Shown: positions 27,123 through 36,394, counted from the first letter of the stretch. The stretch: DNA of 64,000 nucleotides from Rhodobacter sp. Har01 (GCF_020564565.1 NZ_JAJCTD010000001.1:434001-498000), one strand, 5' to 3'. Numbers and translations: made by a program. Notes: generated from the letters alone by a model not told the origin.

Positions 27123-29045
27123 ATGTTCCGCAAGATCCTGATCGCCAACCGGGGCGAGATCGCCTGCCGGGTCATCGCGACGGCCCGCCGGATGGGCATT
27201 GCCTGTGTCGCCGTCCATTCCGACGCCGACGCGGGTGCGCGGCATGTGGCGATGGCCGATGCCGCGGTGCCGATCGGCGGCCCGCGGCCCGCCGACAGCT
27301 ACCTGCGCGGTGACGCGATCATCGCCGCCGCACTGGCGACCGGCGCCGAGGCGATTCACCCCGGCTACGGCTTTCTGTCCGAGAACCCCGATTTCGTCGA
27401 GGCGGTCGAAGCTGCCGGGCTGGTGTTCATCGGCCCCTCCGCCGCCGCCATCCGCGCCATGGGCCTGAAGGACGCTGCCAAGCGGTTGATGGCCGAGGCG
27501 GGTGTGCCGGTCGTTCCCGGCTATCATGGCAGCAACCAGGACCCCGAGCATCTGGCCGGCGCCGCCGATGCCATCGGCTATCCGGTTCTGATCAAGGCCG
27601 TCGCTGGCGGTGGCGGCAAGGGGATGCGGCGGGTGGACCGGCCCGAGGACTTCGCAGCCGCCCTGAAATCCGCGCGCGCCGAGGCCGCCGGCGCCTTCGG
27701 CAACGACGCCGTGCTGATCGAGAAATACATCCTCGCCCCCCGCCACATCGAGGTGCAGGTCTTCGGTGACGGGCAGGACGCCGTCCACCTGTTCGAGCGC
27801 GACTGTTCCCTGCAACGCCGCCACCAGAAGGTCATCGAAGAGGCTCCCGCGCCGGGCATGACGCCCGAGATGCGCGCCGCCATGGGCGCAGCCGCGGTGC
27901 GCGCCGCCGAGGCCATCGGCTACCGCGGCGCCGGCACCGTCGAGTTCATCGTCGACGGCAGCGATGGCCTGCGCGAGGACCGCTTCTGGTTCATGGAGAT
28001 GAACACCCGCCTGCAGGTCGAACACCCGGTCACCGAGGCGATCACTGGCATCGACCTGGTGGAATGGCAACTGCGCGTCGCCGCCGGCGAACCCCTGCCG
28101 CTGCGACAGGACCAACTGTCGATCAACGGCCACGCCTTCGAGGCCCGCCTCTATGCCGAGGATGTGCCGGCGGGCTTTCTGCCCGCGACCGGCCGGCTGG
28201 CGCATCTGGCCTTCCCGCCTGGCGCCCGCGCCGACACCGGGGTGCGCAGCGGCGACGGCATCAGCCCCTGGTATGACCCGATGATCGCCAAGATCATCAC
28301 CCAAGGACCCACCCGCGACATCGCGCTTTCCCGGCTGTCCCGCGCGCTGGACGACACGCAGGTGGCGGGCACGGTGACCAACCTTGCCTTCCTGGGCGCC
28401 CTGTCGCGCCATCCCGGCTTTGCCGCCGGACAGGTGGACACCGGCCTGATCGAGCGCGATCTGGCTGCCCTGACCGCCCCGCGCGCGCCCGACGCCACCG
28501 ACCGCGCGATGGCGGCGGCTGCCCTGCTATGGGCCGCGCGCCTGCCCGAAGACCGGCTTGCGGGTTTCTCCCTTTGGGTGCCGCTGACCCATCGGGTGGC
28601 GTTGGAGGGCCTTGAAGGCCGCGTCACCCTTGTCCCCCCCGACACCGCCCTGATCGAAACCCATGGCGAGACCCTGACCGCCCGCCGCACGGCCGGCGGC
28701 TGGGACCTTGGCCTCGCCCTGACGGTGGTCGAAGCCGAGGGAATTCATGTCTTCGCCCCCGGCCGCGCTGCCAGCTTCCGACTGCACGACCCGCTGGCCC
28801 GCGACGCCTCTGCCGGCGCTGCTTCGGGTGTGACCCTGGCCCCGATGCCGGGCCTTGTCCGTTCGGTCGAGGTTTCCCCCGGTCAGGCCGTCAAGGCGGG
28901 CGATGCGCTCTGCGTGCTGGAGGCGATGAAGATGGAGCATTGCCTGCGCGCCGCCCGCCACGGCGTGGTGGCCGAGGTTCTTTGCACCCCCGGGGCTCAG
29001 ATCGAAGCCGGGGCACCTCTGATCCGGCTGGAGGAAGAGGCATGA
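27123..29045 (+). CDS. Methylcrotonyl-CoA carboxylase biotin-containing (alpha) subunit
   Basis: The 640-residue subunit has biotin carboxylase domains at 1-450 ('FRKILIANRGEIACRVIATA', ATP-grasp 'IKAVAGGGGKGMRRV', 'EMNTRLQVEHPVTEAITGID'). A BT linker region follows, and a C-terminal biotinyl domain has the biotin-accepting Lys603 in 'VLEAMKMEHCLRA'. It carboxylates biotin with bicarbonate and ATP for the beta subunit. Size and order fit MCC alpha rather than acetyl-CoA carboxylase. It overlaps the GST gene by 4 bp. Confidence 0.95.
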   Translation: MFRKILIANRGEIACRVIATARRMGIACVAVHSDADAGARHVAMADAAVPIGGPRPADSYLRGDAIIAAALATGAEAIHPGYGFLSENPDFVEAVEAAGLVFIGPSAAAIRAMGLKDAAKRLMAEAGVPVVPGYHGSNQDPEHLAGAADAIGYPVLIKAVAGGGGKGMRRVDRPEDFAAALKSARAEAAGAFGNDAVLIEKYILAPRHIEVQVFGDGQDAVHLFERDCSLQRRHQKVIEEAPAPGMTPEMRAAMGAAAVRAAEAIGYRGAGTVEFIVDGSDGLREDRFWFMEMNTRLQVEHPVTEAITGIDLVEWQLRVAAGEPLPLRQDQLSINGHAFEARLYAEDVPAGFLPATGRLAHLAFPPGARADTGVRSGDGISPWYDPMIAKIITQGPTRDIALSRLSRALDDTQVAGTVTNLAFLGALSRHPGFAAGQVDTGLIERDLAALTAPRAPDATDRAMAAAALLWAARLPEDRLAGFSLWVPLTHRVALEGLEGRVTLVPPDTALIETHGETLTARRTAGGWDLGLALTVVEAEGIHVFAPGRAASFRLHDPLARDASAGAASGVTLAPMPGLVRSVEVSPGQAVKAGDALCVLEAMKMEHCLRAARHGVVAEVLCTPGAQIEAGAPLIRLEEEA

Positions 29046-29689
29046 TCCGCCTGCACCACGTTCCCGGATCGCGGTCGTTCCGGGTGCTGTGGCTGCTCGA
29101 GGAACTGGGCCTGCCTTATGAGGTGCGCCCGTGGTCGCTGACCGACGGCTCTTTGCGCACGCCCGAGTTTCGCGCACTGTCTCCCGCCGGCCGGGTTCCA
29201 GCCCTGGATCTGGACGGCGAGACGATCTTCGAATCCACCGCCATCCTGCAACTGCTGACCGAGCGCGAGCGCCGGCTGGCCCCGCAACCGGGGGCCGCCG
29301 ACCGCGCGGCCTTCCTGCAATGGCTGGCGTTTGCCGAGACGCAGGCCAACATCGTGCAGGCGCTGAACATCCAGCACATCTTCCTGCGCCCGCCCGAGGC
29401 CCGTTCTCCTGCCCTCATCCGGCTGGAGACGAAGCGCCTGGCCCTGACCATGCAGGCGCTGGAGGCCCATCTGACGGGCCGAGAGACGATCCTCTCCGAA
29501 TTCTCCGCCGCCGACTGTGCCTTCGGCTTCAACCTGGACGCCCTGTTCCGCTTCGTCCGCGCCGATGCCTACCCGGCCCTCGCCGCCTACCGGGACCGGA
29601 TGCGCGCCCGCCCGGCCTATGCCCGCGCCCTGACGCAGGACGGCGACAGCCTTTACTCCCGGGATTTCTACGAGATGCCGAATGACTGA
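29042..29689 (+). CDS. Glutathione S-transferase family protein
   Basis: The 215-residue protein begins with a thioredoxin-like GST N-domain ('IRLHHVPGSRSFRVLWLLEE'; the Ser in 'GSRS' is a candidate glutathione-contacting residue, and 'GRVPALDLDGETIFESTAIL' is the cis-Pro and gamma-glutamyl site). An all-helical C-domain follows ('FSAADCAFGFNLDALFRFV'). Substrate is unknown. It lies inside the leucine operon, overlapping mccA by 4 bp and the HMG-CoA lyase gene by 8 bp. Such GST genes may protect against or process reactive enoyl-CoA by-products, which is speculation. Confidence 0.87.
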   Translation: MIRLHHVPGSRSFRVLWLLEELGLPYEVRPWSLTDGSLRTPEFRALSPAGRVPALDLDGETIFESTAILQLLTERERRLAPQPGAADRAAFLQWLAFAETQANIVQALNIQHIFLRPPEARSPALIRLETKRLALTMQALEAHLTGRETILSEFSAADCAFGFNLDALFRFVRADAYPALAAYRDRMRARPAYARALTQDGDSLYSRDFYEMPND

Positions 29690-30539
29690 TCGGGTCGAGA
29701 TCTACGAGGTCGGCCCGCGCGACGGGTTGCAGAACGAAAAGCGGCTGATCCCGGCCGCCGACAAGATCGCGCTGATCCGGATGCTGGCCGATTGCGGCTT
29801 TGCCCGGATCGAGGCCACCAGCTTCGTCAGCCCGAAATGGGTGCCGCAGATGGCCGACGCGGCCGAGGTCATGGCCGGCATCCCGCGCCGCGCCGGCCTG
29901 CGCTATGCCGTACTGACGCCCAACCTTCAGGGATATCGGGCCGCCCGAACCGCCGGGGCCGACGAGGTGGCGATCTTCGCCGCCGCCTCGGAAGGGTTCT
30001 CGCGCGCCAACCTGAACGCCTCCATCGCCGAAAGCCTGGACCGGTTCCGCCCTGTCGCCGAGGCCGCCGCCGCCGATGGCCTGCCATTGCGCGGCTATGT
30101 GTCGGTGGTCACCGACTGCCCCTTCGACGGCCCCGTCGCCCCGCTTGCCGTTGCCCGCGTGGCCGCCGATCTTTTCGCGCTGGGGTGCCACGAAATCTCG
30201 CTGGGCGAGACGCTGGGCCGCGGCCAGCCGGACCGGGTGCGCGTCCTGCTGGCCGAGGTCATCCAGGCGGTGCCCGCCGACCGGCTGGCCGGGCATTTCC
30301 ATGACACCGGCGGCCTGGCGTTGCGCAATATCGACGTGGCGCTCGACGCCGGGCTGCGGGTGTTCGATGCCTCGGTCGGCGGGCTGGGCGGCTGCCCCTA
30401 TGCCCCCGGCGCGGCCGGCAACGTGGCGACCGAAGCGGTTGCCGCCCACCTGGCCGCCCGGGGCCTGGACACCGGGCTGGACCGCGACCGGCTGGCCGAA
30501 GCCGCCGCCTTCGCCCGCGGACTGAGAGGACCGTCATGA
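29682..30539 (+). CDS. Hydroxymethylglutaryl-CoA lyase
   Basis: This 285-residue TIM-barrel lyase cleaves HMG-CoA to acetoacetate and acetyl-CoA, ending leucine breakdown. Motifs are the N-terminal 'YEVGPRDGLQNEKRLIP' with catalytic Arg and Asp, 'FVSPKWVPQMADA', metal-binding 'LAGHFHDTGGLALRNI' (HxH), and the signature 'GGLGGCPYAPGAAGNVATE' with the active-site Cys. It overlaps the methylglutaconyl-CoA hydratase gene by 4 bp. Confidence 0.96.
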   Translation: MTDRVEIYEVGPRDGLQNEKRLIPAADKIALIRMLADCGFARIEATSFVSPKWVPQMADAAEVMAGIPRRAGLRYAVLTPNLQGYRAARTAGADEVAIFAAASEGFSRANLNASIAESLDRFRPVAEAAAADGLPLRGYVSVVTDCPFDGPVAPLAVARVAADLFALGCHEISLGETLGRGQPDRVRVLLAEVIQAVPADRLAGHFHDTGGLALRNIDVALDAGLRVFDASVGGLGGCPYAPGAAGNVATEAVAAHLAARGLDTGLDRDRLAEAAAFARGLRGPS

Positions 30540-31336
30540 CCTACGAGACCCTTTCCGTCACGGCCGACGCCAGCGGCATCGTGCATCTCGCCCTCAACCG
30601 CCCCGACAAGCGCAACGCCCTCTCGGCACAGATGATCGCCGACCTGACCGCCTTTGCGGCTGCCGCCGCGCCGCGCCGTGACTGGCGGGCGGTGATCCTG
30701 TCCGGCGCTGGCGACGTGTTTTGCGCCGGCGGCGACCTTGACTGGATGCGCGCCCAGATTGCCGCCGACCGTGCCACCCGCATGAGCGAGGCCCGGAAAC
30801 TGGCCGACATGCTCAAGGCCCTGAACGAGTTGCCTCAGCCGCTGATCGGCGCTGTCCAGGGCGGGGCCTATGGCGGCGGCGTCGGCCTGGCTGCGGTCTG
30901 CGACACCGTCGTCGCCGCCGAAGACGCCCGGTTCGGCCTGACCGAAACCCGCCTTGGCCTGATCCCGGCCACCATCGGGCCCTACGTCATAGCCCGAATG
31001 GGCGAGGGCCGCGCGCGCCGCGTGTTCTTTTCCGCCCGCCTGTTCGGCGCGGCCGAGGCCCGCGACCTGGGCCTCGTCGCCCGGATCGTTGCCACGGCCG
31101 ACCTGGCCCAGGCGGCCATCGAGGAAGCCTCGCCCTACCTTGCCACCGCTCCCGGTGCCGTGGCCGCCGCCAAGCGGCTGGCCCGGCAACTCGGCCAGGG
31201 CGGCACCACCGAGGCCGCTGTCGAAGCCAGCATCACGGCCCTGGCCGATGCCTGGGAGGCGCCTGAGGCCGCCGAAGGCATCGCCGCCTTCTTCGGCAAG
31301 CGCCGGCCCGCCTGGGACAGGGCTCCGTCCGGTTAA
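30536..31336 (+). CDS. Enoyl-CoA hydratase, probably methylglutaconyl-CoA hydratase
   Basis: The 266-residue crotonase has 'GAGDVFCAGGDLDWMRAQIA' and 'GGAYGGGVGLAAVCDTVVAA', typical of the LiuC/AUH-type hydratases that convert 3-methylglutaconyl-CoA to HMG-CoA. 'FGLTETRLGLIPATIGPYVI' is the family-specific stretch. It is the last gene of the 9.5-31.3 kb run. The 131 bp to dusA hold no clear terminator. Confidence 0.92.
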   Translation: MTYETLSVTADASGIVHLALNRPDKRNALSAQMIADLTAFAAAAAPRRDWRAVILSGAGDVFCAGGDLDWMRAQIAADRATRMSEARKLADMLKALNELPQPLIGAVQGGAYGGGVGLAAVCDTVVAAEDARFGLTETRLGLIPATIGPYVIARMGEGRARRVFFSARLFGAAEARDLGLVARIVATADLAQAAIEEASPYLATAPGAVAAAKRLARQLGQGGTTEAAVEASITALADAWEAPEAAEGIAAFFGKRRPAWDRAPSG

Positions 31337-31467
31337 CCTGCGGCCATACCTGCGGCGGCCTGGCTTCGCGGTGGTGGCGATCCGGAACCTGCGGTATCAC
31401 TGCGCTGAATCGGGACAGCCGGGCGCGGACGACAGGTCATCGCCCGGACCCGCTTGCGGATCAGGGA

Positions 31468-32457
31468 ATGACGACAGAGCAACCGCACCGCCTCTCCGTC
31501 GCGCCGATGATGGACTGGACCGACCGCCAATGCCGGTTCTTTCACCGGCTGATGACGCGGCGGGCGATGCTGTATACCGAGATGGTGACCTCGGCGGCCA
31601 TCGTTCATGGCCCGGTGGCCCGCCTGCTGGACTTCAGTGCCAGGGAACATCCGGTGGCGCTGCAACTGGGCGGCTCTGATCCGGCCGAACTGGCGGCCGC
31701 CGTGCGGCTGGCCCGGGACTGGGGCCATGACGAGGTGAACCTGAACTGCGGCTGCCCCTCGGACCGGGTGCAGTCGGGCTGCTTCGGGGCGGTGCTGATG
31801 GAACGCCCCGGTCTGGTGGCCGCATGCGTGGCGGCGATGGCGGCCGAAAGCCCGGTGCCGGTGACGGTGAAATGCCGGATCGGGGTGGACGATCAGGACC
31901 CCGAGGCGGTGCTGCCGCGGTTTCTTGAGACGGTGGCCGAAGCTGGGGTACGCCACTTCGTGATCCACGCCCGCAAGGCCTGGCTGCAGGGCCTGTCGCC
32001 GAAGCAGAACCGCGATATTCCGCCGCTGGACTACGGCCTTGTCCTGCGCATGAAGACGCGGTTTCCCGAGCTGACGATCTGCCTCAACGGCGGGGTCACC
32101 ACCCTGGACCAGGCGCGCGACCTGCTGGCCCGCGGCCTGGACGGCGTGATGATCGGCCGGGCCGCCTATCACGATCCGGGCCGGGTGCTGATCGGAGCCG
32201 ATGCGCTGTGGGGCGACCCCTTCGCCCCCGCCCCGGACGCGGTGGTTCGGGCCATGCTGCCCTATGTTCAGGCACATCTGGCCGGTGGCGGGCGGCTGCA
32301 CCAGGTCACCCGTCACATGCTGGGCCTGTTTCACGGCCAGCCCGGGGCCAAGGCCTGGCGGCAGGTGCTCTCGGTCGAGGGCGCGCGCGAAGGGGCAGGA
32401 CCGGAGGTGCTGCTCGCCGCGCTTGACCGTGTGGCGGGGGCGGCGCGGGCCGCCTGA
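31468..32457 (+). CDS. dusA: tRNA-dihydrouridine synthase A
   Basis: This 329-residue FMN enzyme reduces uridines in the tRNA D-loop. The N-terminus 'RLSVAPMMDWTDRQCRFFHR' is DusA-specific (DusB and DusC differ). The active-site Cys lies in 'NLNCGCPSDRVQSGCFGAVL' (about 92-111). 'KCRIGVDDQD' and 'FVIHARKAWLQGLSPKQNRD' complete the flavin and RNA surface. The start ATG is in agreement with the usual N-terminus. Confidence 0.95.
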   Translation: MTTEQPHRLSVAPMMDWTDRQCRFFHRLMTRRAMLYTEMVTSAAIVHGPVARLLDFSAREHPVALQLGGSDPAELAAAVRLARDWGHDEVNLNCGCPSDRVQSGCFGAVLMERPGLVAACVAAMAAESPVPVTVKCRIGVDDQDPEAVLPRFLETVAEAGVRHFVIHARKAWLQGLSPKQNRDIPPLDYGLVLRMKTRFPELTICLNGGVTTLDQARDLLARGLDGVMIGRAAYHDPGRVLIGADALWGDPFAPAPDAVVRAMLPYVQAHLAGGGRLHQVTRHMLGLFHGQPGAKAWRQVLSVEGAREGAGPEVLLAALDRVAGAARAA

Positions 32458-32538
32458 TCGGCGTCGTTTCCCGGCTGGCGCCCGACCTGTGCAAGGGGAT
32501 AGACGGGGAAGACGCTTGCCGCCAAAGGACCAAGGCCA

Positions 32539-33360
32539 ATGCCGCTGCCCGAGCTTTCGACACTGATCCCGCTGCTGATTGCCCTGATCGTGATCGGCGG
32601 TTTTGCCGGGGTGATCGGTGGGCTCTTGGGCGTCGGGGGCGGCATCGTGCTGGTGCCGGCCTTCTTCTACGCCTTTGGTGCACTGGGATATGGCGGCGGC
32701 CAGGTCATGCAGGTCTGCGTTGCGACCTCGCTGGCCACCATCGTGGTGACCTCGATCCGCTCTGTCTCGTCGCATCACCGCAAGGGGGCGGTCGACTGGG
32801 AGGTGCTGCGGAGCTGGGCGCCCTGGCTGGTGGGGGCCTCTGCTCTGGGCGTGTTTGTCGCTGCCCGGGTGCCTTCGGCGGCGCTGCAAGTGGTGTTCGG
32901 CGCGCTGGCCGGGCTGGCGGGCCTGTGGATGGCCTTCGGCCGCGACACTGCGCGGCTTGGCGATGCGATGCCGGGGCAACCGCTGCGCGGGGCGCTGGCG
33001 TCGGCGGTGGGGTTCTTCTCGGCGCTGATGGGCATTGGCGGCGGCACCTTCGGGGTGCCGCTGATGACGCTGTTCGGCATGCCGATCCACCGTGCGGTCG
33101 CCACCGCCTCGGGCTTCGGCGTGCTGATCGCGGTGCCGGCGGTGCTGGGCTTTCTGGTGGTGAATGTCGCGCAGGCCCCGCCCTGGACGCTGGGGGCGGT
33201 GAACCTGCCGGCCTTCCTGGTGGTCATCGGCACCACGCTGTTGACCACGCCCTGGGGTGTGCGGCTGGCACATGAGATGAACCCCAAGCCCCTGAAAAGC
33301 GCCTTTGCGGTGTTCCTGACGCTTGTGGCGCTGAACATGCTGCGCAAGGTGATCTGGTGA
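32539..33360 (+). CDS. TauE/SafE (TSUP) family membrane permease
   Basis: The 273-residue protein has about eight membrane helices and the TSUP half-repeat signatures 'GFAGVIGGLLGVGGGIVLVP' near residues 20-40 and 'FFSALMGIGGGTFGVPLMTL' near 155-175. TSUP proteins export sulfite, sulfoacetate or related organosulfur/carboxylate anions. The substrate is unknown here. It overlaps the following gene by 4 bp. Confidence 0.92.
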   Translation: MPLPELSTLIPLLIALIVIGGFAGVIGGLLGVGGGIVLVPAFFYAFGALGYGGGQVMQVCVATSLATIVVTSIRSVSSHHRKGAVDWEVLRSWAPWLVGASALGVFVAARVPSAALQVVFGALAGLAGLWMAFGRDTARLGDAMPGQPLRGALASAVGFFSALMGIGGGTFGVPLMTLFGMPIHRAVATASGFGVLIAVPAVLGFLVVNVAQAPPWTLGAVNLPAFLVVIGTTLLTTPWGVRLAHEMNPKPLKSAFAVFLTLVALNMLRKVIW

Positions 33361-34106
33361 CCGTTGAAAGCGGCTGGCTGCGGATCGGCCCCGACCCCGC
33401 GATCGCCGCCTGGGCCGCGGCCGCCCTGCCAGTGGCCGAAGCGGCCATCGCTGCCAGCCCCGAGCCCTGGCGATGCGGCGAAACCTGGTTCGTCGGCGTG
33501 GACGCGCTGCCGAACGGACCGGACGGGCGTATGGGGGATGCGCCGTTTCCCTGGGCCAGCCTGCCGCTGACGCCCGTTCCGCTGCACCGGGCACAGCTTT
33601 CCACTGTCCGGCCCGGCTATCCGCGCCCCTGGGCGGGCGAGGACGAGGCCGCCTTCGGCTTTCGCCTGCGTCGCGATGCGGCGCATCTTGACGGCCCGCT
33701 GCCCACAGGTCCCGACCGCCAGCGGCAGATCAAGGAACCGCATGCCTGGGTACTGGGGCTGCCGCTGAACGAATGCGGGGCAGCGGCCTCGCCCCTGGTG
33801 GTCTGGGAGGGCAGCCCTGCAATCTTGCGCGCTGCCTTGCAGGCAACCCTGGCCGGGCACGACCCGGACCTGTGGGGCGGTGTCGACCTGACCGACGCCT
33901 ACAAGGCCGCGCGCGCCGAGGTGTTCCGTCGCTGCCGGCGAGTCGAGCTGCCGGCCCTTCCGGGCGAGGCGATCCTGCTGCACCGCCTGACGATCCATGG
34001 CGTTGCACCCTGGGAGCCGGACGCCACGGCCCCTGCACCCGGTCGCATCATCGCCTACTTCCGGCCTTGCCTGCCATCGGTTCAGGACTGGCTCGCGCGG
34101 CCCTGA
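33357..34106 (+). CDS. Probable 2-oxoglutarate/Fe(II) oxygenase-like protein, function unknown
   Basis: This 249-residue soluble protein has no signature I can place with certainty. It has a His-x-Asp ('RRDAAHLDGPLPTGPDRQRQ') about 105 residues from the N-terminus. Later, 'AILLHRLTIHGVAPWEPD' is followed by 'GRIIAYFRPCLP'. That HxD...H...R order is the facial-triad and 2OG-binding layout of phytanoyl-CoA-type dioxygenases. The Pro-rich 'WVLGLPLNECGAAASPLVVW' fits the core strand. It overlaps the TauE-like permease by ATGA, so the two may act on the same compound (inference). Confidence 0.62.
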   Translation: MTVESGWLRIGPDPAIAAWAAAALPVAEAAIAASPEPWRCGETWFVGVDALPNGPDGRMGDAPFPWASLPLTPVPLHRAQLSTVRPGYPRPWAGEDEAAFGFRLRRDAAHLDGPLPTGPDRQRQIKEPHAWVLGLPLNECGAAASPLVVWEGSPAILRAALQATLAGHDPDLWGGVDLTDAYKAARAEVFRRCRRVELPALPGEAILLHRLTIHGVAPWEPDATAPAPGRIIAYFRPCLPSVQDWLARP

Positions 34107-34169
34107 CCCGGGCGCACCAACCTGCCGGGCGATGCGCTCCGCGCGGGGGGCATTCAAGCCAGGATGCAA

Positions 34170-34250
34170 CGGCATGGACTTCATCTTGGCGCAAATACCC
34201 CGGGGGGGTCTTCGCGGCACGCGAAGACGGGGGCGGAGCCCCCGCCTGAG
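34170..34250. repeat. Intergenic element with two adjacent hairpins
   Basis: The gap 34107-34313 between convergent genes contains 'ttggcgcaaataccccggg', followed by a perfect 8-bp stem gtcttcgc/gcgaagac (34208-34215 / 34221-34228) and directly by ggggg/ccccc (34229-34233 / 34239-34243). From memory, similar text recurs in intergenic DNA of Rhodobacteraceae, so this may be a dispersed repeat. It could also end both transcripts. Confidence 0.5.
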
Positions 34251-34313
34251 GAGGAGCCTGCAAGGCGACGACGCGGCAGAAGGCCTGCGCCCGCCCGCGG
34301 GCGCGCCATCAGA

Positions 34314-34553
34314 TCATCCGTCGGACCGGTCCAGCCGTCCGTTGCGGCCACCGCGGCGTTTCTGCAGGCGGTCGGCGCGGCCGGGCAGTTCGGCCATCAA
34401 AGCGGCGCGCGCCTCGTGCGACAGCCGCGACCAGACCGAGATTTCCTCGATCGTGCGGTAGCAGCCGACGCAGAGCCGTGCTTCGGGATGCACGACGCAG
34501 AGCTTCACGCAGGGCGACTGGATTTCGTCGCGTGCCCAGACGTCATCCTTCAC
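34314..34553 (-). CDS. DUF1289 small Cys-rich protein
   Basis: This 79-residue protein has the DUF1289 core: '[20 protein letters not shown]', then '[20 protein letters not shown]'. The four cysteines in CxxxC...CxxC spacing suggest a metal or Fe-S site, though none has been shown to my knowledge. The basic C-terminus ([19 protein letters not shown]) is variable. It overlaps ruvX by 4 bp. Confidence 0.88.
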   Translation of the reverse strand: MKDDVWARDEIQSPCVKLCVVHPEARLCVGCYRTIEEISVWSRLSHEARAALMAELPGRADRLQKRRGGRNGRLDRSDG

Positions 34554-35035
34554 GATCCGCCCCGCTCTTGCCCGATCCGCGCCAGACGATCCAGCGCGCC
34601 TTGCAGGATATAGCCGGCCGCCACCGCATCGATCACCTCTTTGCGACGCTTTCGCGACGCATCCGCCTCCAACAGCGCTCGTTCGGCCGCAACTGTCGAA
34701 AGCCGCTCGTCCCAGAACGCCATCGGCCGGTCGGTCATCCGCTCCAGGTTGCGGGCGAAGGCGCGGGTCGATTGCGCGCGCGGCCCCTCGCTGCCATCCA
34801 TGTTCAAGGGCAGGCCCAGCACGATGCCGCAGACCCCGCGCGCGGCCAGCAGCGCCAGCAGCGCCTCGGCATCGGCGGTGAACTTGACCCGGCGGATCAC
34901 CGTTGCGGGCGTCGCGACCGACCGGCGCAGATCGGACAGCGCCACGCCGATGGTCTTTTCGCCCAGGTCCAGGCCAGCCAGGGCGCCGCTGCCGGGAAGC
35001 GTTGCGGCGTAAGCCGCGAGGTCGGCGCAGATCAC
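34550..35035 (-). CDS. ruvX: Holliday junction resolvase-like RuvX/YqgF
   Basis: The 161-residue RNase H-fold protein has '[20 protein letters not shown]' at the N-terminal catalytic strand, '[20 protein letters not shown]' and '[20 protein letters not shown]', then '[17 protein letters not shown]'. All are hallmarks of YqgF, which functions in 16S rRNA 5' processing. It overlaps both neighbours by 4 bp, forming a ccmI-ruvX-DUF1289 unit. Confidence 0.95.
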   Translation of the reverse strand: MICADLAAYAATLPGSGALAGLDLGEKTIGVALSDLRRSVATPATVIRRVKFTADAEALLALLAARGVCGIVLGLPLNMDGSEGPRAQSTRAFARNLERMTDRPMAFWDERLSTVAAERALLEADASRKRRKEVIDAVAAGYILQGALDRLARIGQERGGS

Positions 35036-36243
35036 GGCGTCACGCCGGCTACCCCGGCGGCCTCGGTCAGCGTGGCCAGATCCTCCGTGCGACCGGCAAA
35101 CCGCTCTTTCGCCTCGTCATAGATCGCCTGGGCCTCTTCGACGCGCCCCAGGACGCCAAGCGAGGTGATCAGCCGGGCCCATTCCGCCGCCGTGCCGCCT
35201 TCGCTGGCCAGACGCTCGGACAGCTGGGCAACCATGCCCTCGACCATCGCCTGCTGCTCTTCGGGGCTCATCCCGGCCACAGCCGCCATGTCAGGACCGG
35301 CCGGGTCCTGGGCGGCAGCGCCGTCCGGCAGGCGATAGCGGATGCCGGCCAGTTCCGCGACGGTTTCGATCCTTTCGCGCGCGGCCATCACCCAGGGCGC
35401 CTCCGGGTTGCCGAATTCGGCGATGGGCCGCCAGAACTCGAAGGCCCGGTCGAAGCGTCGGCCCTGCATGAACAGGTCACCAACCAGGAACAGCGCCACT
35501 TCGTTGCCCATGTCCAGCTTCAGCGCCGCGCGCAACGCGGCCTCGGTCTCGGGCGAGATGTAGCCGTCGGCTTCGGCCACCAGGGCAACGGCCAGGCTGA
35601 CGTGGTCATACGAAGTCGCCTGGTCGCCCATGACCTCGATGTAGCGCTGCATTGCCAGGGCCGCCGCGCGGAAGTCGCCGGCCGCATAATGGGTCTCGGA
35701 GGCCGCCTTCAGGGCGGCAGGGTCTGATTCGGCTGCCAGGTCCGCCGCGATCTTCGCCGCCGCCGCGGTGTCGATGGGACGGCCCGCCGAAGCAAGATAG
35801 TCCGCCTGCGACGGACGGGACGCAAGGTTCGCATCCAGTTCGGCCAGGCGACGCTCAAGCGGCATGTCGCGATACCAGGGGGTCCCGGTCTGGCGATAGA
35901 CCGCCAGCGCTGCCAGGCCGGCGGCAACCAGCAGAACGGTCGAGACGACCAGCGACGTCTTGCCCGAGCCGGCGGATGCGGCCGGTTTGTCGGTGGTCAA
36001 GGTCTTGTCGGCCGCCAGAAGTCGGCGCGCGATCTCGGTCCGCAGCCGCTGCGCTTCGGTTTCGCCCAGCGTTCCCCGGGCAAGGTCGCGGTCGACCTCG
36101 GTCAACTGGTCGCGATAGACCTGGATGTCCTGCAGGGCCGCCGGCGCGGCTGTGGTGCGGCCGCGCCACAGGCTGACCAGCAGCAAGATCGCCACACCCA
36201 GCGTCAGCGCACCCGCGCTCGCCCAGAACTCCAAGTCTTGCAT
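35032..36243 (-). CDS. ccmI: Cytochrome c biogenesis protein CcmI (TPR)
   Basis: The 403-residue protein has an N-terminal membrane helix ([19 protein letters not shown]), the CcmI-typical '[19 protein letters not shown]' and '[10 protein letters not shown]', a second helix near 100-120 and a periplasmic TPR region to the C-terminus. CcmI is part of the apocytochrome c chaperone/haem ligation complex. ATG 36243 gives the correct N-terminus; the longer frame upstream is noncoding. The other ccm genes are not in the window. Confidence 0.9.
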   Translation of the reverse strand: MQDLEFWASAGALTLGVAILLLVSLWRGRTTAAPAALQDIQVYRDQLTEVDRDLARGTLGETEAQRLRTEIARRLLAADKTLTTDKPAASAGSGKTSLVVSTVLLVAAGLAALAVYRQTGTPWYRDMPLERRLAELDANLASRPSQADYLASAGRPIDTAAAAKIAADLAAESDPAALKAASETHYAAGDFRAAALAMQRYIEVMGDQATSYDHVSLAVALVAEADGYISPETEAALRAALKLDMGNEVALFLVGDLFMQGRRFDRAFEFWRPIAEFGNPEAPWVMAARERIETVAELAGIRYRLPDGAAAQDPAGPDMAAVAGMSPEEQQAMVEGMVAQLSERLASEGGTAAEWARLITSLGVLGRVEEAQAIYDEAKERFAGRTEDLATLTEAAGVAGVTP

Positions 36244-36394
36244 CGTCGCGCCCAATCCCGCTCTGGCCTCGCCCGCCCGATGTAGTGCTTTGGCCGCGAC
36301 GACAAAAGGCCCCATTCCACGCAGTGCCCGATTGGTGCGCCGATCCGGGTGCCGCAACTGGCACTCGTCGACCTCGATGTCGCATTTTTCCCGA

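Noticed and set aside
34164..34613. Open + strand frame over the DUF1289 gene
   Set aside because: It crosses the hairpin element and lies antisense to DUF1289 and ruvX, with no motif of its own.
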